Part shown: piece after piece, positions 17,876-30,119 of the stretch | Numbering within the stretch: the stretch's first letter is position 1 | Layout of the letters: each line of letters opens with the position of its first letter | Source of the DNA: Acidimicrobiia bacterium | GTDB taxonomy: Bacteria; Actinomycetota; Acidimicrobiia; Acidimicrobiales; Poriferisodalaceae | Length of the DNA: 64,000 nucleotides | Direction of reading: 5' to 3' | NCBI GenBank assembly: GCA_022821985.1 | Contig: JAJECP010000020.1 | Coordinates: forward strand, 33,583-97,582 | Notes under the pieces: generated by a model | The model's input: only the letters and a program-made list of their open reading frames with translations | What the model was told of the DNA's origin: nothing | Database searches by the model: none | Program-made: the position numbers and the translations under genes

Positions 17876-18645
17876 ATCTGATCCTGGTCGAACACCACTG
17901 GATGAGTATCGGGCGGACGAGCATCGGGGCCACGGCCGGCTGGTCCGGGTGCTCCAGTGCCAGCGGCTTCTCCTCCATGGTGCGCAGGCGGAGCACTCGG
18001 TGATGCAGGAGTCACCGGCGTCGCGGCACGCTTGCCGAGCTTTCGCCGAGCGGCCTGTACCGCAATCTGAACTTGGTCGACAGCGCTCGCGAACTGCGCG
18101 AGCTGCCGCTCGCAGTACTCATCGACCTCGTGGCGGCGGCGACGGGTTTGGATTCGGGCGTCGTCGAGCAGCTGGCGCGCCCGCCGCTCGGCTGCACGCA
18201 CGACCTCGGTTCGCTGCACCATCTGGGCGACGCGGCTACGGGCCTCATCGATGACCAGATTGGCGTCGACACGTGCCTGGGCGAGCACCTCGTCACGCTC
18301 GCGAAGCAGCCAGCGAGCCTGGCGCGTCTCGTCGGGCACTGCCGCCAGCGCAGACTCGAGCAGGGTCATCACCTCGTCCCGGTTGATCATGACCGAGGTG
18401 GACAGCGGCATCGGGCGAGCGGCGTCGATGATCTCCATGGCCTCATGGATGAACTGCTCGGCCGTCACCGAGGCAGGGCGCGGGGCGAGCGTTGCCGGGC
18501 CACGAGCGTGCGGTGACGTCGGCGTCTCCTCTGTCGTCGCCGCAGTCTCGAACGACGGCTGCCCGAACGGAGCTTGCGGCTGGGGCACTGCGGGGTGAAC
18601 CCCCGATTGCGGAGGCGCCTCGACGCCCCCCTCGGACATGCTCAT
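17872..18645 (-). CDS. Coiled-coil protein next to coaD (Rv2927c-like)
   Basis: A 257-residue cytoplasmic protein with Pro-rich ends and a central helical coiled coil (residues about 75-200) rich in Arg, Ala and Glu: LLRERDEVLAQARVDANLVIDEARSR and RAAERRARQLLDDAR. Its position between coaD and DUF177-rpmF and its DivIVA-like or AtpF-like helix pattern match the mycobacterial conserved hypothetical Rv2927c; the assignment rests on context and look only. It overlaps both neighbours by 4 nt. A scaffold role near the septum is a guess. Confidence 0.72.
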   Translation of the reverse strand: MSMSEGGVEAPPQSGVHPAVPQPQAPFGQPSFETAATTEETPTSPHARGPATLAPRPASVTAEQFIHEAMEIIDAARPMPLSTSVMINRDEVMTLLESALAAVPDETRQARWLLRERDEVLAQARVDANLVIDEARSRVAQMVQRTEVVRAAERRARQLLDDARIQTRRRRHEVDEYCERQLAQFASAVDQVQIAVQAARRKLGKRAATPVTPASPSAPPAHHGGEAAGTGAPGPAGRGPDARPPDTHPVVFDQDQM

Positions 18646-19133
18646 GTGCCCGCCTCCTGCGTGATGTGCTGCTGCAATCGAGCGGCCACCGCGGACGGGA
18701 CGAGGTGCGAGCAGTCGCCGCCGAACTTGGTGATCTCCCGGATGTAGTTGGAGGCGATGAAGAGATGCTCGGTCCGCGGAGGGACGAAGACGGTCTCAAC
18801 ACCGGTGACCGAGTGATTCATGTGCGCCATGCGCAACTCCGACTCGAAGTCGCTCTGGCTGCGAAGCCCCTTCACGATGACATCGGCACCGAGGCGCTGA
18901 GCAAGGTCCACGACCAGTTCTCCGAACTGCACCACCGAGACGTTGCCGAGATGGCTCGTGGCTTCGACGATCATCGCGACGCGTTCGTCATCGGAGAACA
19001 GGGGCGTGGCCTTGGCCGGATTCCGCATGGCCGCCACCGTGACCGAATCGAACAGCCGGGACGCCGCAGATATCACGTCGAGATGCCCGTTGTGCACAGG
19101 ATCGAACGAGCCTGGATACATCGCCATGACCAC
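18642..19133 (-). CDS. coaD: Phosphopantetheine adenylyltransferase
   Basis: A 163-residue enzyme of coenzyme A synthesis that transfers AMP from ATP to 4'-phosphopantetheine. The nucleotidyltransferase motif reads YPGSFDPVHNGHLDVI, with VKGLRSQSDFESELRMAHMN and FVPPRTEHLFIASNYIRE following, including the ISS-like loop (IAS). Length and order are standard. It is usually next to rsmD; here a short zinc-ribbon gene intervenes and rsmD is turned to the opposite strand. Confidence 0.97.
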   Translation of the reverse strand: MVMAMYPGSFDPVHNGHLDVISAASRLFDSVTVAAMRNPAKATPLFSDDERVAMIVEATSHLGNVSVVQFGELVVDLAQRLGADVIVKGLRSQSDFESELRMAHMNHSVTGVETVFVPPRTEHLFIASNYIREITKFGGDCSHLVPSAVAARLQQHITQEAGT

Positions 19134-19243
19134 CGAAAACGGTCCCTCCGGATCGATCCGTGTCCAGTGGGGCGACCGTACCGCGCCGCGGTCGCGAATC
19201 GAGGGACCCTCCCCGCTGAGCCGGCGGCGAAGCGTGGCCCAGA

Positions 19244-19423
19244 TCAGCCTGCGGTTTCGGTGTCGGGGACGATGAGATCCCAGCGATCGCCGCAGTCAGC
19301 ACAGCGGTAGGCGACGACATCTCCGGGCTGGAAGCCCCAGTCCGGCTCCGGCACACTCAGCAGGCCGCAGCGCCCACCGCAGTCGACGCAGACGATCTCT
19401 GCGGGCACTGCGAGGTCGTCCAT
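19244..19423 (-). CDS. Small zinc-ribbon protein, 59 aa
   Basis: A short frame starting at an ATG codes for a compact protein with two Cys pairs, CVDCGG near residue 12 and CADCGDRW near residue 41, separated by PDWGFQPGDVVAYR. This is a classical zinc-ribbon layout of about 30 residues between knuckles. It is divergent from rsmD, whose start lies 33 nt away, so they may share a promoter region. No family name is recognised. The frame is short but its two Cys pairs and acidic start make it convincing. Confidence 0.7.
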   Translation of the reverse strand: MDDLAVPAEIVCVDCGGRCGLLSVPEPDWGFQPGDVVAYRCADCGDRWDLIVPDTETAG

Positions 19424-19456
19424 GGTTGCAGTGTCGCACCCACGTACGGTGGCGCC

Positions 19457-20017
19457 ATGCGCGTTGTCGGCGGCGCGTTGGGTGGCCGTCGCCTGGAAAC
19501 GGTTGCTACGGATGCGATCCGGCCGACATCGGACCGCGCCCGCGAGGCCATCTTCAACATGCTGGTGAGTCTGGGGTTGCCCGAGGACATCACGGTGCTG
19601 GACCTATTCGCCGGCTCCGGCGCGCTCGGCATCGAGGCGCTCTCGCGCGGTGCCGCGCACGCCACGCTCGTGGACTCCGACGCAGCGGCCTGCCGAACCA
19701 TCGCAACGAACCTGACAGCACTCGGCATCAGCGATCGCGCCACGGTGATTCGGTCCGACGTCGGCCGGTACCTGGCGGCCCATGGCGATCCGGTCGACCT
19801 TGCATTCGCCGATCCGCCCTATCGGTTCGACGGCTGGAGCGATGTCCTCGACACAGTCAACGCCAACGTGCTGGTGTGCGAATCGGACCGCGAGATCGAG
19901 CCCGGTTCGAACCATGCGTGGCAGACGCATCGCGTGCGCCGCTACGGCACGCCCGTCATCACCGTTCTGGTGCGTCCCGACAGCAAGTGTCATGCCGCTG
20001 TGAACAGGTCGTGTTGA
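19457..20017 (+). CDS. rsmD: 16S rRNA (guanine(966)-N2)-methyltransferase RsmD
   Basis: A 186-residue methyltransferase that modifies G966 of 16S rRNA. It begins RVVGGALGGRRLET, has RPTSDRAREAIFNML, SAM motif I VLDLFAGSGALGIEALSRGA and the catalytic ADPPY motif. In actinobacteria rsmD normally lies in line with recG and coaD. Here it is on the plus strand while coaD and recG are minus, and the island follows its 3' end. The last residues overlap the convergent DUF222 gene by 28 nt, so the native C-terminus may have been altered. Confidence 0.94.
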   Translation: MRVVGGALGGRRLETVATDAIRPTSDRAREAIFNMLVSLGLPEDITVLDLFAGSGALGIEALSRGAAHATLVDSDAAACRTIATNLTALGISDRATVIRSDVGRYLAAHGDPVDLAFADPPYRFDGWSDVLDTVNANVLVCESDREIEPGSNHAWQTHRVRRYGTPVITVLVRPDSKCHAAVNRSC

Positions 20018-21612
20018 TCGCCTACTGGCGGCGATCGGTCGTCTTCGGTCGGGGAGCCATCGTCACCCGTATCTCGAACCATCGAAGTGGGGCCGGCAGC
20101 TTCCCTGCCCTCACTGTGGCCGCGACTATCCGCCGACTGGTTCGCACCGCCTGTTCGCACTTTGCTGACTGGTTTGCGTGATTGGGCTGGGTTGTGCGGA
20201 TGTGCCGGGTCGGGTGGGGCCAGCCGAAACCGGCCGTCGCGGACGATCAGTCGCCAGTTATGGTCGTGGATGAGGTCGTGGCATGACCAGCACACCAGCA
20301 CGAGGTTGTCGACGCGTGTCTTGCCGCCGCATTTCCACGGAATGATGTGGTGCGCCTCGCATTCGCCGGGGGGTTCGCCGCAGCCGATGCATGCGCCGTC
20401 GCGCGCGATCAGGGCGCGGCGCTGAGCCGCGGTCGGCGCCCGGCTGGCAACGGCCTCGTATAGCGGTGTGAAGTCTGCGCCGCACAAGACCAACGACAGG
20501 TCGGCGCCGCAGAGGAGCCGATCCAGCGTGCTCGGTGGGATGGGACCGGCGCCGCCGATCTCGGCAATACCGCCGGGCTTGCCCAGCAGTGCGTCGAGAT
20601 CGGCTCGCACGATGATCTCCGTGACCGTGCGACGCTGCTCAAGGCCGATCAGATCGTCCGCCGACGGCGTTCGAATCAGCGCTGCTGAGGTCTCAGAAGA
20701 CTCCGCTCCGGAGTGGTCTCCGGCGAACGGACGGTTTGCCGACGTGGGTACCTCAGAGGACTCCGCGGCAGCGCCAGGGCCAGCAGCAGCGCCTGTCGGG
20801 GCCGTAGCAGTCGATGGGGCGCCGGCGAGCAGCCTGTCGAGGGCGTCGGCCATGCGTTGATCACGTGTCCGAACAACAGCTTCGACCCGCGTGCCAGGAG
20901 GCGTCGTCCCATTGACGGCAGCTCCGTTTTCGCCTGGGTCAGCGGTGCCTCCCGCGGCATGGGTGCTGTCGCGGAGCTTGCGTCGGTCGGCGCGTCGAAG
21001 CTGTTCGGCTGTGTCGCGCAGGCGGCTCTGGATTCGTGCGCCCATCTCGGCGTCGAACGCACCGCGCATCTGCACGGTGCCGTCTTCGCCGTTCCAGAAC
21101 CGCACGCTGCGGTTGCGCCGATTCCGGCGGTGCTGTGCTTCCAGGTTGGACGCGCTCTGGTGCTGGATCGTCCAGCGCTGGGCCGCCTGCGCGAACTCGT
21201 CTGCGGGCAGTGCCTTGGCCATCTCCACCAGGCCGGCATCGTCTTGGACTGCATCGGGGCTGGTCTTGCGTGCAGCCTGCGCCAGGCTCGCAGCGTTCGC
21301 GAAGCTGATCTCGCCCTCGGCGACTGCCGACTGCGCGTCGGGCAGCGCGGCCAGTTCCGCCGTGACCCGGACGTTGCGGGCAGCCTCGGATCGGGACCGG
21401 CCGCCGACTTGGCTCAGCAGCCCGGCGCCCCCGTCGCCGTGCCGTTCACGCTGGGCGACCAGCGAAGCGGCTCGGGTCTCCAGCAGCTCAGCCTTGGTGC
21501 GCAGGGACTTGGCGAGACCTAGTGCGCGCCGCAGTTCGCCGGTCGGTGCCATCTCGACGCCGTCGAGGGCTGCGCTGAGGGATTCAAGCGCCTGCTGCAC
21601 CTGTGAGAACAT
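19990..21612 (-). CDS. DUF222 / HNH endonuclease family protein
   Basis: A 540-residue protein of the actinobacterial DUF222-HNH family (13E12-repeat type). The helical DUF222 region covers roughly residues 10-370 and includes a low-complexity Ala/Ser/Glu insert near 260-310. The C-terminal HNH nuclease has CIGCGEPPGECEAHHIIPW and LVLVCWSCHDLIHDHNW, supplying the zinc Cys pairs and catalytic His. Families of this kind are often multicopy and mobile, but no element ends are seen here. It converges on rsmD and marks the left end of the island. Confidence 0.92.
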   Translation of the reverse strand: MFSQVQQALESLSAALDGVEMAPTGELRRALGLAKSLRTKAELLETRAASLVAQRERHGDGGAGLLSQVGGRSRSEAARNVRVTAELAALPDAQSAVAEGEISFANAASLAQAARKTSPDAVQDDAGLVEMAKALPADEFAQAAQRWTIQHQSASNLEAQHRRNRRNRSVRFWNGEDGTVQMRGAFDAEMGARIQSRLRDTAEQLRRADRRKLRDSTHAAGGTADPGENGAAVNGTTPPGTRVEAVVRTRDQRMADALDRLLAGAPSTATAPTGAAAGPGAAAESSEVPTSANRPFAGDHSGAESSETSAALIRTPSADDLIGLEQRRTVTEIIVRADLDALLGKPGGIAEIGGAGPIPPSTLDRLLCGADLSLVLCGADFTPLYEAVASRAPTAAQRRALIARDGACIGCGEPPGECEAHHIIPWKCGGKTRVDNLVLVCWSCHDLIHDHNWRLIVRDGRFRLAPPDPAHPHNPAQSRKPVSKVRTGGANQSADSRGHSEGREAAGPTSMVRDTGDDGSPTEDDRSPPVGDQHDLFTAA

Positions 21613-21889
21613 ACGTTCAACATAGCCGCTGCATGTGACAAGAACGCCTATTCAAAGCTATTCAGTTCATTACAGATATGTTACATCTAATTATTGGCTA
21701 TAATAGTCAATATCAGTAAATTACATATCCAAAGCACTGACGGGTAGTCATTGCGGGGTTCGATGATTCCCGCAATCAGCCTGTTCGCTCACACCCAAGC
21801 CGGACCAGTCGCGCCCACGCGACGCCCTGCAAGCCCAAAGCGCCACGGAATCACCTGAACTTCGCCGCGGAACTACGCTCAGCGCTCTC
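21613..21889 (+). promoter_or_regulatory. AT-rich divergent spacer
   Basis: The first about 120 nt (21640-21745) are strongly AT-rich in an otherwise GC-rich window, with TATAAT at 21699-21704 pointing toward the methyltransferase gene and other TTACAT/ATTACA words. It separates two divergent genes and likely contains both promoters. No convincing -35 box at proper spacing is seen for the TATAAT. The composition may also reflect acquired DNA. Nothing else is recognisable in the spacer. Confidence 0.45.
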
Positions 21890-25111
<3,222 letters not shown>

Positions 25112-25343
25112 GACCTCCGCTGATGAGCCGCACGTAGCGATTTACCCGGGACCAGCCCGCTCGCTCGCTCACTTTCGAACGCTGGTTGACGGCAAGCCTG
25201 AACTCGTGCCGACCGCCGAGTTCCGCAGGTGGTCCGATTCGTTCGCGTTCCCGCAGTTGCCGAGCCGTGCGGCCTTTCGCGTGTGGCGCCGCATGAAGCG
25301 GCACCCGAGGATGGACGGCACCGACGCGCCTTCTCGCTCCGAG

Positions 25344-25354
25344 CCCCCCCCCCC
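25344..25354 (+). repeat. C11 homopolymer tract inside the methyltransferase gene
   Basis: Eleven consecutive C residues lie just before the triplicated U motif. At C11 the frame that carries the preceding segment (ending VWRRMKRHPRMDG) runs on to U3 and the true C-terminus. At C12 it would instead enter the frame of U1 and stop at 25531; at C10 the frame of U2 and stop at 25548. This is a second potential slippage switch, 461 nt after the GA tract. Confidence 0.85.
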
Positions 25355-25357
25355 GCT

Positions 25358-25555
25358 TGGCGAGTCCGGCCTCTCCAGGGAGACCTCAACGCGACCAACG
25401 ACAAACATCGCTTCGTCCTCGACAGTGGCGAGTCCGCCCGTTCGCCGAACTCCACGCGACTTTCGACAAGAAGCGGTTCCTCCTCGACGATGGCACAGCC
25501 GCCCGCACCGCGAGCTCGACGCCACCAATGACAAAGCCCGGTTCATGATGGACGA
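25358..25555 (+). repeat. Three tandem 65-68-nt imperfect repeats (U1-U3)
   Basis: Units start at 25358, 25426 and 25491 (68, 65 and 65 nt), each beginning TGGC and coding, in three different frames, for one motif: GDLNATNDKHRFVLD, AELHATFDKKRFLLDD and RELDATNDKARFMMDE. U2 and U3 are identical at about 42 of 65 positions by hand count. The consensus R-E-L-D-A-T-N-D-K-x-R-F is a normal single motif of Eco57I-like enzymes, so two extra diverged copies are present. Confidence 0.85.
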
Positions 25556-26321
25556 AGGTGCGCTGGTGTTGCGCGATGCACCCGATACATGGTTCGTCTA
25601 TGCCGGAGCCTCGTTTGACGTCTGGAACCCGGACACCGGTGCCTACTTCGCTTCAGTAAACGCTCAGCAGATCACCGACCACCTGCAGCACAAGCGACAA
25701 CGGCAACACGGAACGTCGTCGTCACCATTTGCCGAGTTCACTGACGACCACATCGGCGACGCCGACACGCTGCCATGTCTGCGTCCACGCATCGCATTCC
25801 GCGATGTGACCAACGCAACCAATACCCGCACAATTGTCGCGGCCTTGGTCCCCGGCAACATCGTCATCACGAACCAGGCGCCCTATCTCCTGTGGCCTCG
25901 AGGCCAGGCTGCCGATCAGGCATTCCTCTTGGGAGTCCTGTCGTCGATGGTGCTGGACTGGGTCGCCCGCCGGGTCGTCGAGCTCCACCTCAACTTCCAC
26001 ATCTTCAACAGCCTTCCGATCGCCGACCCCGGTTCTGAACACCCGGTGCGGGATCGGGTGGTGGAGATCGCGGGACGGCTGGCTGCTGTCGATGACCGGT
26101 TCGCGGAGTGGGCCGCCGAGGTCGGGGTGCCCGTCGGCTCAGCGAATGATGAGGCGACCAAGCAGGACCTGATTCACGAGCTCGACGCCTGCGTGGCTCT
26201 CCTGTACGGCCTCGATGAGGACGATCTCGAGGTCATCTACACCACGTTCGACGAGAAGCGGCCCACCCGTTACGTGGACCGGCTCGCGGCGGTTCTCGAG
26301 CACTTCAGACGACTGCGATGA
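25545..26321 (+). CDS. Methyltransferase C-terminal part (distal fragment in the present frame state)
   Basis: From U3 onward the frame codes for an uninterrupted, natural-looking C-terminus: VYAGASFDVWNPDTG, ITDHLQHKRQRQ, LRPRIAFRDVTNATNTRTIVAAL, NFHIFNSLPI and EDDLEVIYTTFDEKRPTRYVDRL. These are features of the target-recognition and C-terminal segments of Eco57I-like enzymes. The ATG at 25545 is only the first start within natural sequence; the same frame is open leftward through the GA tract. In the present state this part would be made only if translated independently, so it is best read as the 3' half of the gene starting at 21890. Confidence 0.72.
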   Translation: MMDEGALVLRDAPDTWFVYAGASFDVWNPDTGAYFASVNAQQITDHLQHKRQRQHGTSSSPFAEFTDDHIGDADTLPCLRPRIAFRDVTNATNTRTIVAALVPGNIVITNQAPYLLWPRGQAADQAFLLGVLSSMVLDWVARRVVELHLNFHIFNSLPIADPGSEHPVRDRVVEIAGRLAAVDDRFAEWAAEVGVPVGSANDEATKQDLIHELDACVALLYGLDEDDLEVIYTTFDEKRPTRYVDRLAAVLEHFRRLR

Positions 26322-26702
26322 CGCCTTCCTTGCTCAGGAGAGATCGGCTTCACCACCCGAACGGATCAACGCGGCGGGTCTCCTGCGGATTCAGCGCTGC
26401 GTCCCAGCCGCATGGTGCTTCAACAAGAGGTCGGCGTCATCGGCCTATCGAGCGCCGCAACGTCGGACTCGCTGACGTCACGGTCGCCCACCACCGGAAC
26501 GGGACGCGTGAGGTGCCAGAAACGCATCGCTTCAGCGACCCCAGGCTTGGGCAACGACTGCTCCAGCACGCGGTCGACTGTCGGGGAATTCTGCGTTTGG
26601 CTTTCAGTCACCGCCGCCTCCTGTCTCGGACTGAACGCTACCGCGCTGGATCAACACCGAGCCCCATTTCCTGCGAGCGGCTCGACGCGCGGCGAGAGTC
26701 CC
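26322..26702 (+). other. Spacer between methyltransferase and helicase genes
   Basis: This 381-nt stretch has no convincing protein or RNA gene on either strand. A minus-strand frame of 63 codons at 26420-26611 exists but shows no recognisable motif. The spacer is long for genes expected to act together, so it may hold a separate promoter for the helicase; no clear -10/-35 pair was found. Confidence 0.4.
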
Positions 26703-29700
26703 GTGGTCATTGAGCCGAAGCCCGAACTGGCGCTCAACCGTGACGGCCAGACCGTGGCGCAGGCGCTGAACGGGTTCATCACCCACGCCGCTACCGGCTT
26801 CGTGGGCGGTGCCGCGGTGGACATTGCAACCGCCTATTTCAATGTCGGCGGGTACTCCCTGCTGGCCGACGCACTCGACCATGCATCGGGCGTCCGGCTG
26901 CTGCTGGGCGCCGAGCCGCAGCCGCCGGAGAACCGCCGACGAGCACTGCACGCCGAGCCGGCTCACCCGGCACGGGCAGTTCGCGCCCGCATGCAGAGCG
27001 CGCTGGCCGAGCAGGAACAGCTCCTCCGTGTCGAACGCGACCACTTGGGATTCAGCCGCCAGTCCGACGCAGCGGCACGCCGACTCACCGATTGGCTGGC
27101 ATCGCCGGGCGTGGAGGTGCGACGTCTCGAGGGCCGATTCCTGCACGGCAAGGCTTTCGTGGTTGGCGACCGATCGCATGGCGTCGTGGCCGGATCGTCC
27201 AACTTCACCTACGCCGGACTCGCGTCCAACCTGGAGCTGAACCTCGGCAACTACGCACCGTACGTCGTGACACAAGTGCAGGAGTGGTTCGACGAGCTGT
27301 GGGATCAGGCAGCCCCGTACGATCTGGCCGCCCTGTTCGAGGCGAGGTTCGAGCCGCACTCACCACAGCTCGTGTACCTGCGGATGCTGTGGGAGCGATA
27401 TGGCGACGAGCTGCAAGCCGAAGCCGATGCCGAGGGCGCCCCGCAGATCCACCTCACCTCGTTCCAAGCAGACGGGCTGTGGCGGGCGCGCCGCATACTC
27501 GACGAGCGGCACGGTGTGTTGGTGGCCGACGAGGTCGGTCTCGGCAAGACATTCCTCGCCGGCGAGCTGATTCGCGAAGCCGCCCTGGAGCGCCGCCAGA
27601 AGGTGCTGGTGATCACGCCCGCCACGTTGCGCGACGGCCCGTGGCGTGCGTTCCGAGCCGAGCACAACCTGCCGATGGAGCTCGTGTCGTTCGAGGCGTT
27701 GATGGGCGACGGGCGACTCAACCCTGAGCACGCCACCGGCACCAAGCTCGAACAGCGCTACGTCACCGACTACGCGATGGTGGTGATCGACGAGGCGCAC
27801 AATCTGCGCAATCCGTCCACGCAGCGGGCACAGGCGCTGCGACGGCTGCTCGCCGGATCGCCGCCGAAACAACTGGTCATGCTGACCGCTACGCCGGTGA
27901 ACAACAGCCTGTGGGACTTGTACCACCTGCTGGGGTACTTCCTGCGCAACGACGCGGAGTTCGCCGATGCCGGCATCGGCTCGCTGCGCGATCACTTCGC
28001 CAAGGCCGTCGCGCTCAACCCCGACGACCTGACTCCTGAGCATCTCTTCGACGTGCTCGACGCCGTGGCCGTGCGCCGCACCCGTTCGTTCGTGAAGCGC
28101 TTCTACCCCAACGACATCGTGCGCATCGGCGGGCACGACACGCCGATCGTCTTCCCGACCCCTCGGGTCCGCAAGGTGAACTACGACCTCGACGCGGTCT
28201 TGCCCGGATTCTTCGACCGGTTCGCCGCTGCGCTCGATGCCGACCCCGACCTCAGTGCTGGAGCATCTGACGCTGCCGGGGCCGATGATCCGGCAAGCAC
28301 CAAGAGCAAGGTGCCCGACGCACCGGCGGACACAAGTGCCCTCACACTGGCGCGATATGCACCCTCGCGCTACCGGCTTGACCACGCGATCGACACCTAC
28401 GAGCTGCAACTCACCGGGCTGCTGCGCTCGGGCCTGTTGAAGCGATTCGAATCGTCGCCCCATGCCTTCGCGGAGACGTGCGAGCGCATGGCGAACAGCC
28501 ACGACGCGTTCCTGTCCCTGCTCGACGGAGGCCGGGTGGGCACCGGGGACGTGCTGGCGGATTGGATCGCCGCCGACACCGATGATTTCGACGACAAGCA
28601 GCGCGACGCCTTCTTGGACCACCTGGTCCACGTCACCGACGATGCTGCAGAATTCGACATCGAGCGGTTGCGCCAAGACACCGAGCGTGACCGAGACCTG
28701 CTGCGCGACTTTGCAGCCGAGGCACGCACTGTGACACGGGACGCAGATCCGAATCTGGCTGCCCTCACCGACGAGCTTGCCGCTATCGCCGCCGACGCAC
28801 GTGCCCATGGCATCGGTGCCGAAGACACCCGCGACCGGCACAAGGTGCTGATCTTCAGCTACTACGCCGACACCGTCGACTGGATCGTCGAGCACCTCGA
28901 AGCGGTGACCCACACCGACGCTCGGCTCGCTGCCTACCGGGGGCGCATCGCTTCGGTGGCGGGCAGCTCGGGCTCTGCTGACAAGGAATCGGTGCTGTGG
29001 GGATTCGCCCCACGCACCACCGATGCGCCCGAGGGCCACGACGACGACCGGTACGACATCGTGGTGGCAACCGATGTGCTGGCCGAAGGCGTGAACCTGC
29101 AGCAGGCCTGCCACATCGTCAACTACGACCTTCCGTGGAATCCGATGCGCCTCGTGCAGCGTCACGGGCGCATCGACCGCATCGGCTCACGCCACGCGGA
29201 GGTATTCCTGCGTTGCGTCTTCCCGGACAGCCGGCTGGACGACCTGCTCGGCCTCTCCGAACGACTGCGCCGCAAGATCGCGCAAGCAGCGGCCAGTGTG
29301 GGCGTCGGCGAGATACTGCCTGATCAAGGCAAGCATCACGAGCTCAACTTCACCGAGACACGCGAGGAGATAGAACGCATCCGTCGCGAGGACGCAACCA
29401 TGTTCGAGCGAGGCGGAACCGCGAAGGGCGTCCTGTCGGGCGAGGAGTTCCGCCAAGAGCTGCGCCAGGCAATGGAGGACGCAGATCTCGCGGAGCACAT
29501 CGCCTCGCTGCCCTGGGGCTCGGGTTCGGGAATGGCAGCCCGCTCAGGCGACGGGCGAGCCGGCTACGTCTTCTGTGCCCGCGTCGGCGACCACCCGGCG
29601 CCCCTGTTCCGATTCGTCGGCCGAGATGGGTCAACTTCTGACGAGGTGGTGGACGAGTCGCTGGCCTGCCTCGACCTCGCCCGCCCGCCTGCCGGCTTCG

Positions 29701-30113
29701 AGACACCGCGCACATTGGGAGACTCCGATGTCGAAGGCGCATTCGAGGCGTGGAAAGTTGCCCAAGACGACATAGTCCGCAAATGGAACGTCATGTCCGA
29801 CAAGGCGAACCTCGAGCCGCGGATTTCGCCCCGGCTGGCTCGCGCCGCACAAGCAGTGCGTGACCACTCTCCGCCGGAGATGACACAAGACGACATCGAC
29901 CGCACCGTCGACACGATCACTGCTCCCTACCCGGAGCGAACGATCCGAACGCTCGCTGCGGCGCTCAAGAGCTCGGCGAACCGGGCCGAGCAGGCCGTCG
30001 AAATCATCAGGGTGATCGACGTGCTCGGTCTGCAGCCCTACGAGCCGCCCGAGCCGCTGCCCGAGATCACGCCCGACGACGTCTACTGCGTCACCTGGCT
30101 CGCCCTCGTGTGA
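26703..30113 (+). CDS. PLD-nuclease / SNF2-type helicase fusion, partner of the methyltransferase
   Basis: A 1136-residue protein. Residues about 20-220 form a phospholipase D-like nuclease module (LEGRFLHGKAFVVGD, then AGSSNFTYAGL). The SF2/SNF2 helicase follows: motif I DEVGLGKTFLAGEL, DEAH box MVVIDEAHNL, motif III MLTATPVNN and motif VI QRHGRIDRIGS, with an acidic insert between lobes (about 515-560). The C-terminal 300 residues are not assigned. The first sensible start is a GTG at 26703. PLD-helicase fusions beside large adenine methyltransferases occur in restriction and phage-defence loci; restriction activity here is inferred from that pairing. It converges on the next gene with 6 nt between stops. 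Confidence 0.87.
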   Translation: MVIEPKPELALNRDGQTVAQALNGFITHAATGFVGGAAVDIATAYFNVGGYSLLADALDHASGVRLLLGAEPQPPENRRRALHAEPAHPARAVRARMQSALAEQEQLLRVERDHLGFSRQSDAAARRLTDWLASPGVEVRRLEGRFLHGKAFVVGDRSHGVVAGSSNFTYAGLASNLELNLGNYAPYVVTQVQEWFDELWDQAAPYDLAALFEARFEPHSPQLVYLRMLWERYGDELQAEADAEGAPQIHLTSFQADGLWRARRILDERHGVLVADEVGLGKTFLAGELIREAALERRQKVLVITPATLRDGPWRAFRAEHNLPMELVSFEALMGDGRLNPEHATGTKLEQRYVTDYAMVVIDEAHNLRNPSTQRAQALRRLLAGSPPKQLVMLTATPVNNSLWDLYHLLGYFLRNDAEFADAGIGSLRDHFAKAVALNPDDLTPEHLFDVLDAVAVRRTRSFVKRFYPNDIVRIGGHDTPIVFPTPRVRKVNYDLDAVLPGFFDRFAAALDADPDLSAGASDAAGADDPASTKSKVPDAPADTSALTLARYAPSRYRLDHAIDTYELQLTGLLRSGLLKRFESSPHAFAETCERMANSHDAFLSLLDGGRVGTGDVLADWIAADTDDFDDKQRDAFLDHLVHVTDDAAEFDIERLRQDTERDRDLLRDFAAEARTVTRDADPNLAALTDELAAIAADARAHGIGAEDTRDRHKVLIFSYYADTVDWIVEHLEAVTHTDARLAAYRGRIASVAGSSGSADKESVLWGFAPRTTDAPEGHDDDRYDIVVATDVLAEGVNLQQACHIVNYDLPWNPMRLVQRHGRIDRIGSRHAEVFLRCVFPDSRLDDLLGLSERLRRKIAQAAASVGVGEILPDQGKHHELNFTETREEIERIRREDATMFERGGTAKGVLSGEEFRQELRQAMEDADLAEHIASLPWGSGSGMAARSGDGRAGYVFCARVGDHPAPLFRFVGRDGSTSDEVVDESLACLDLARPPAGFETPRTLGDSDVEGAFEAWKVAQDDIVRKWNVMSDKANLEPRISPRLARAAQAVRDHSPPEMTQDDIDRTVDTITAPYPERTIRTLAAALKSSANRAEQAVEIIRVIDVLGLQPYEPPEPLPEITPDDVYCVTWLALV

Positions 30114-30119
30114 CTGGCG

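Noticed and set aside
26420..26611. 63-codon minus-strand frame in the methylase-helicase spacer
   Set aside because: No recognisable motif, ribosome-binding site or context; kept only as a remark.
27360..29165. Long minus-strand frame inside the helicase gene
   Set aside because: It is antisense to a clear helicase with all motifs; high-GC DNA gives such shadows.
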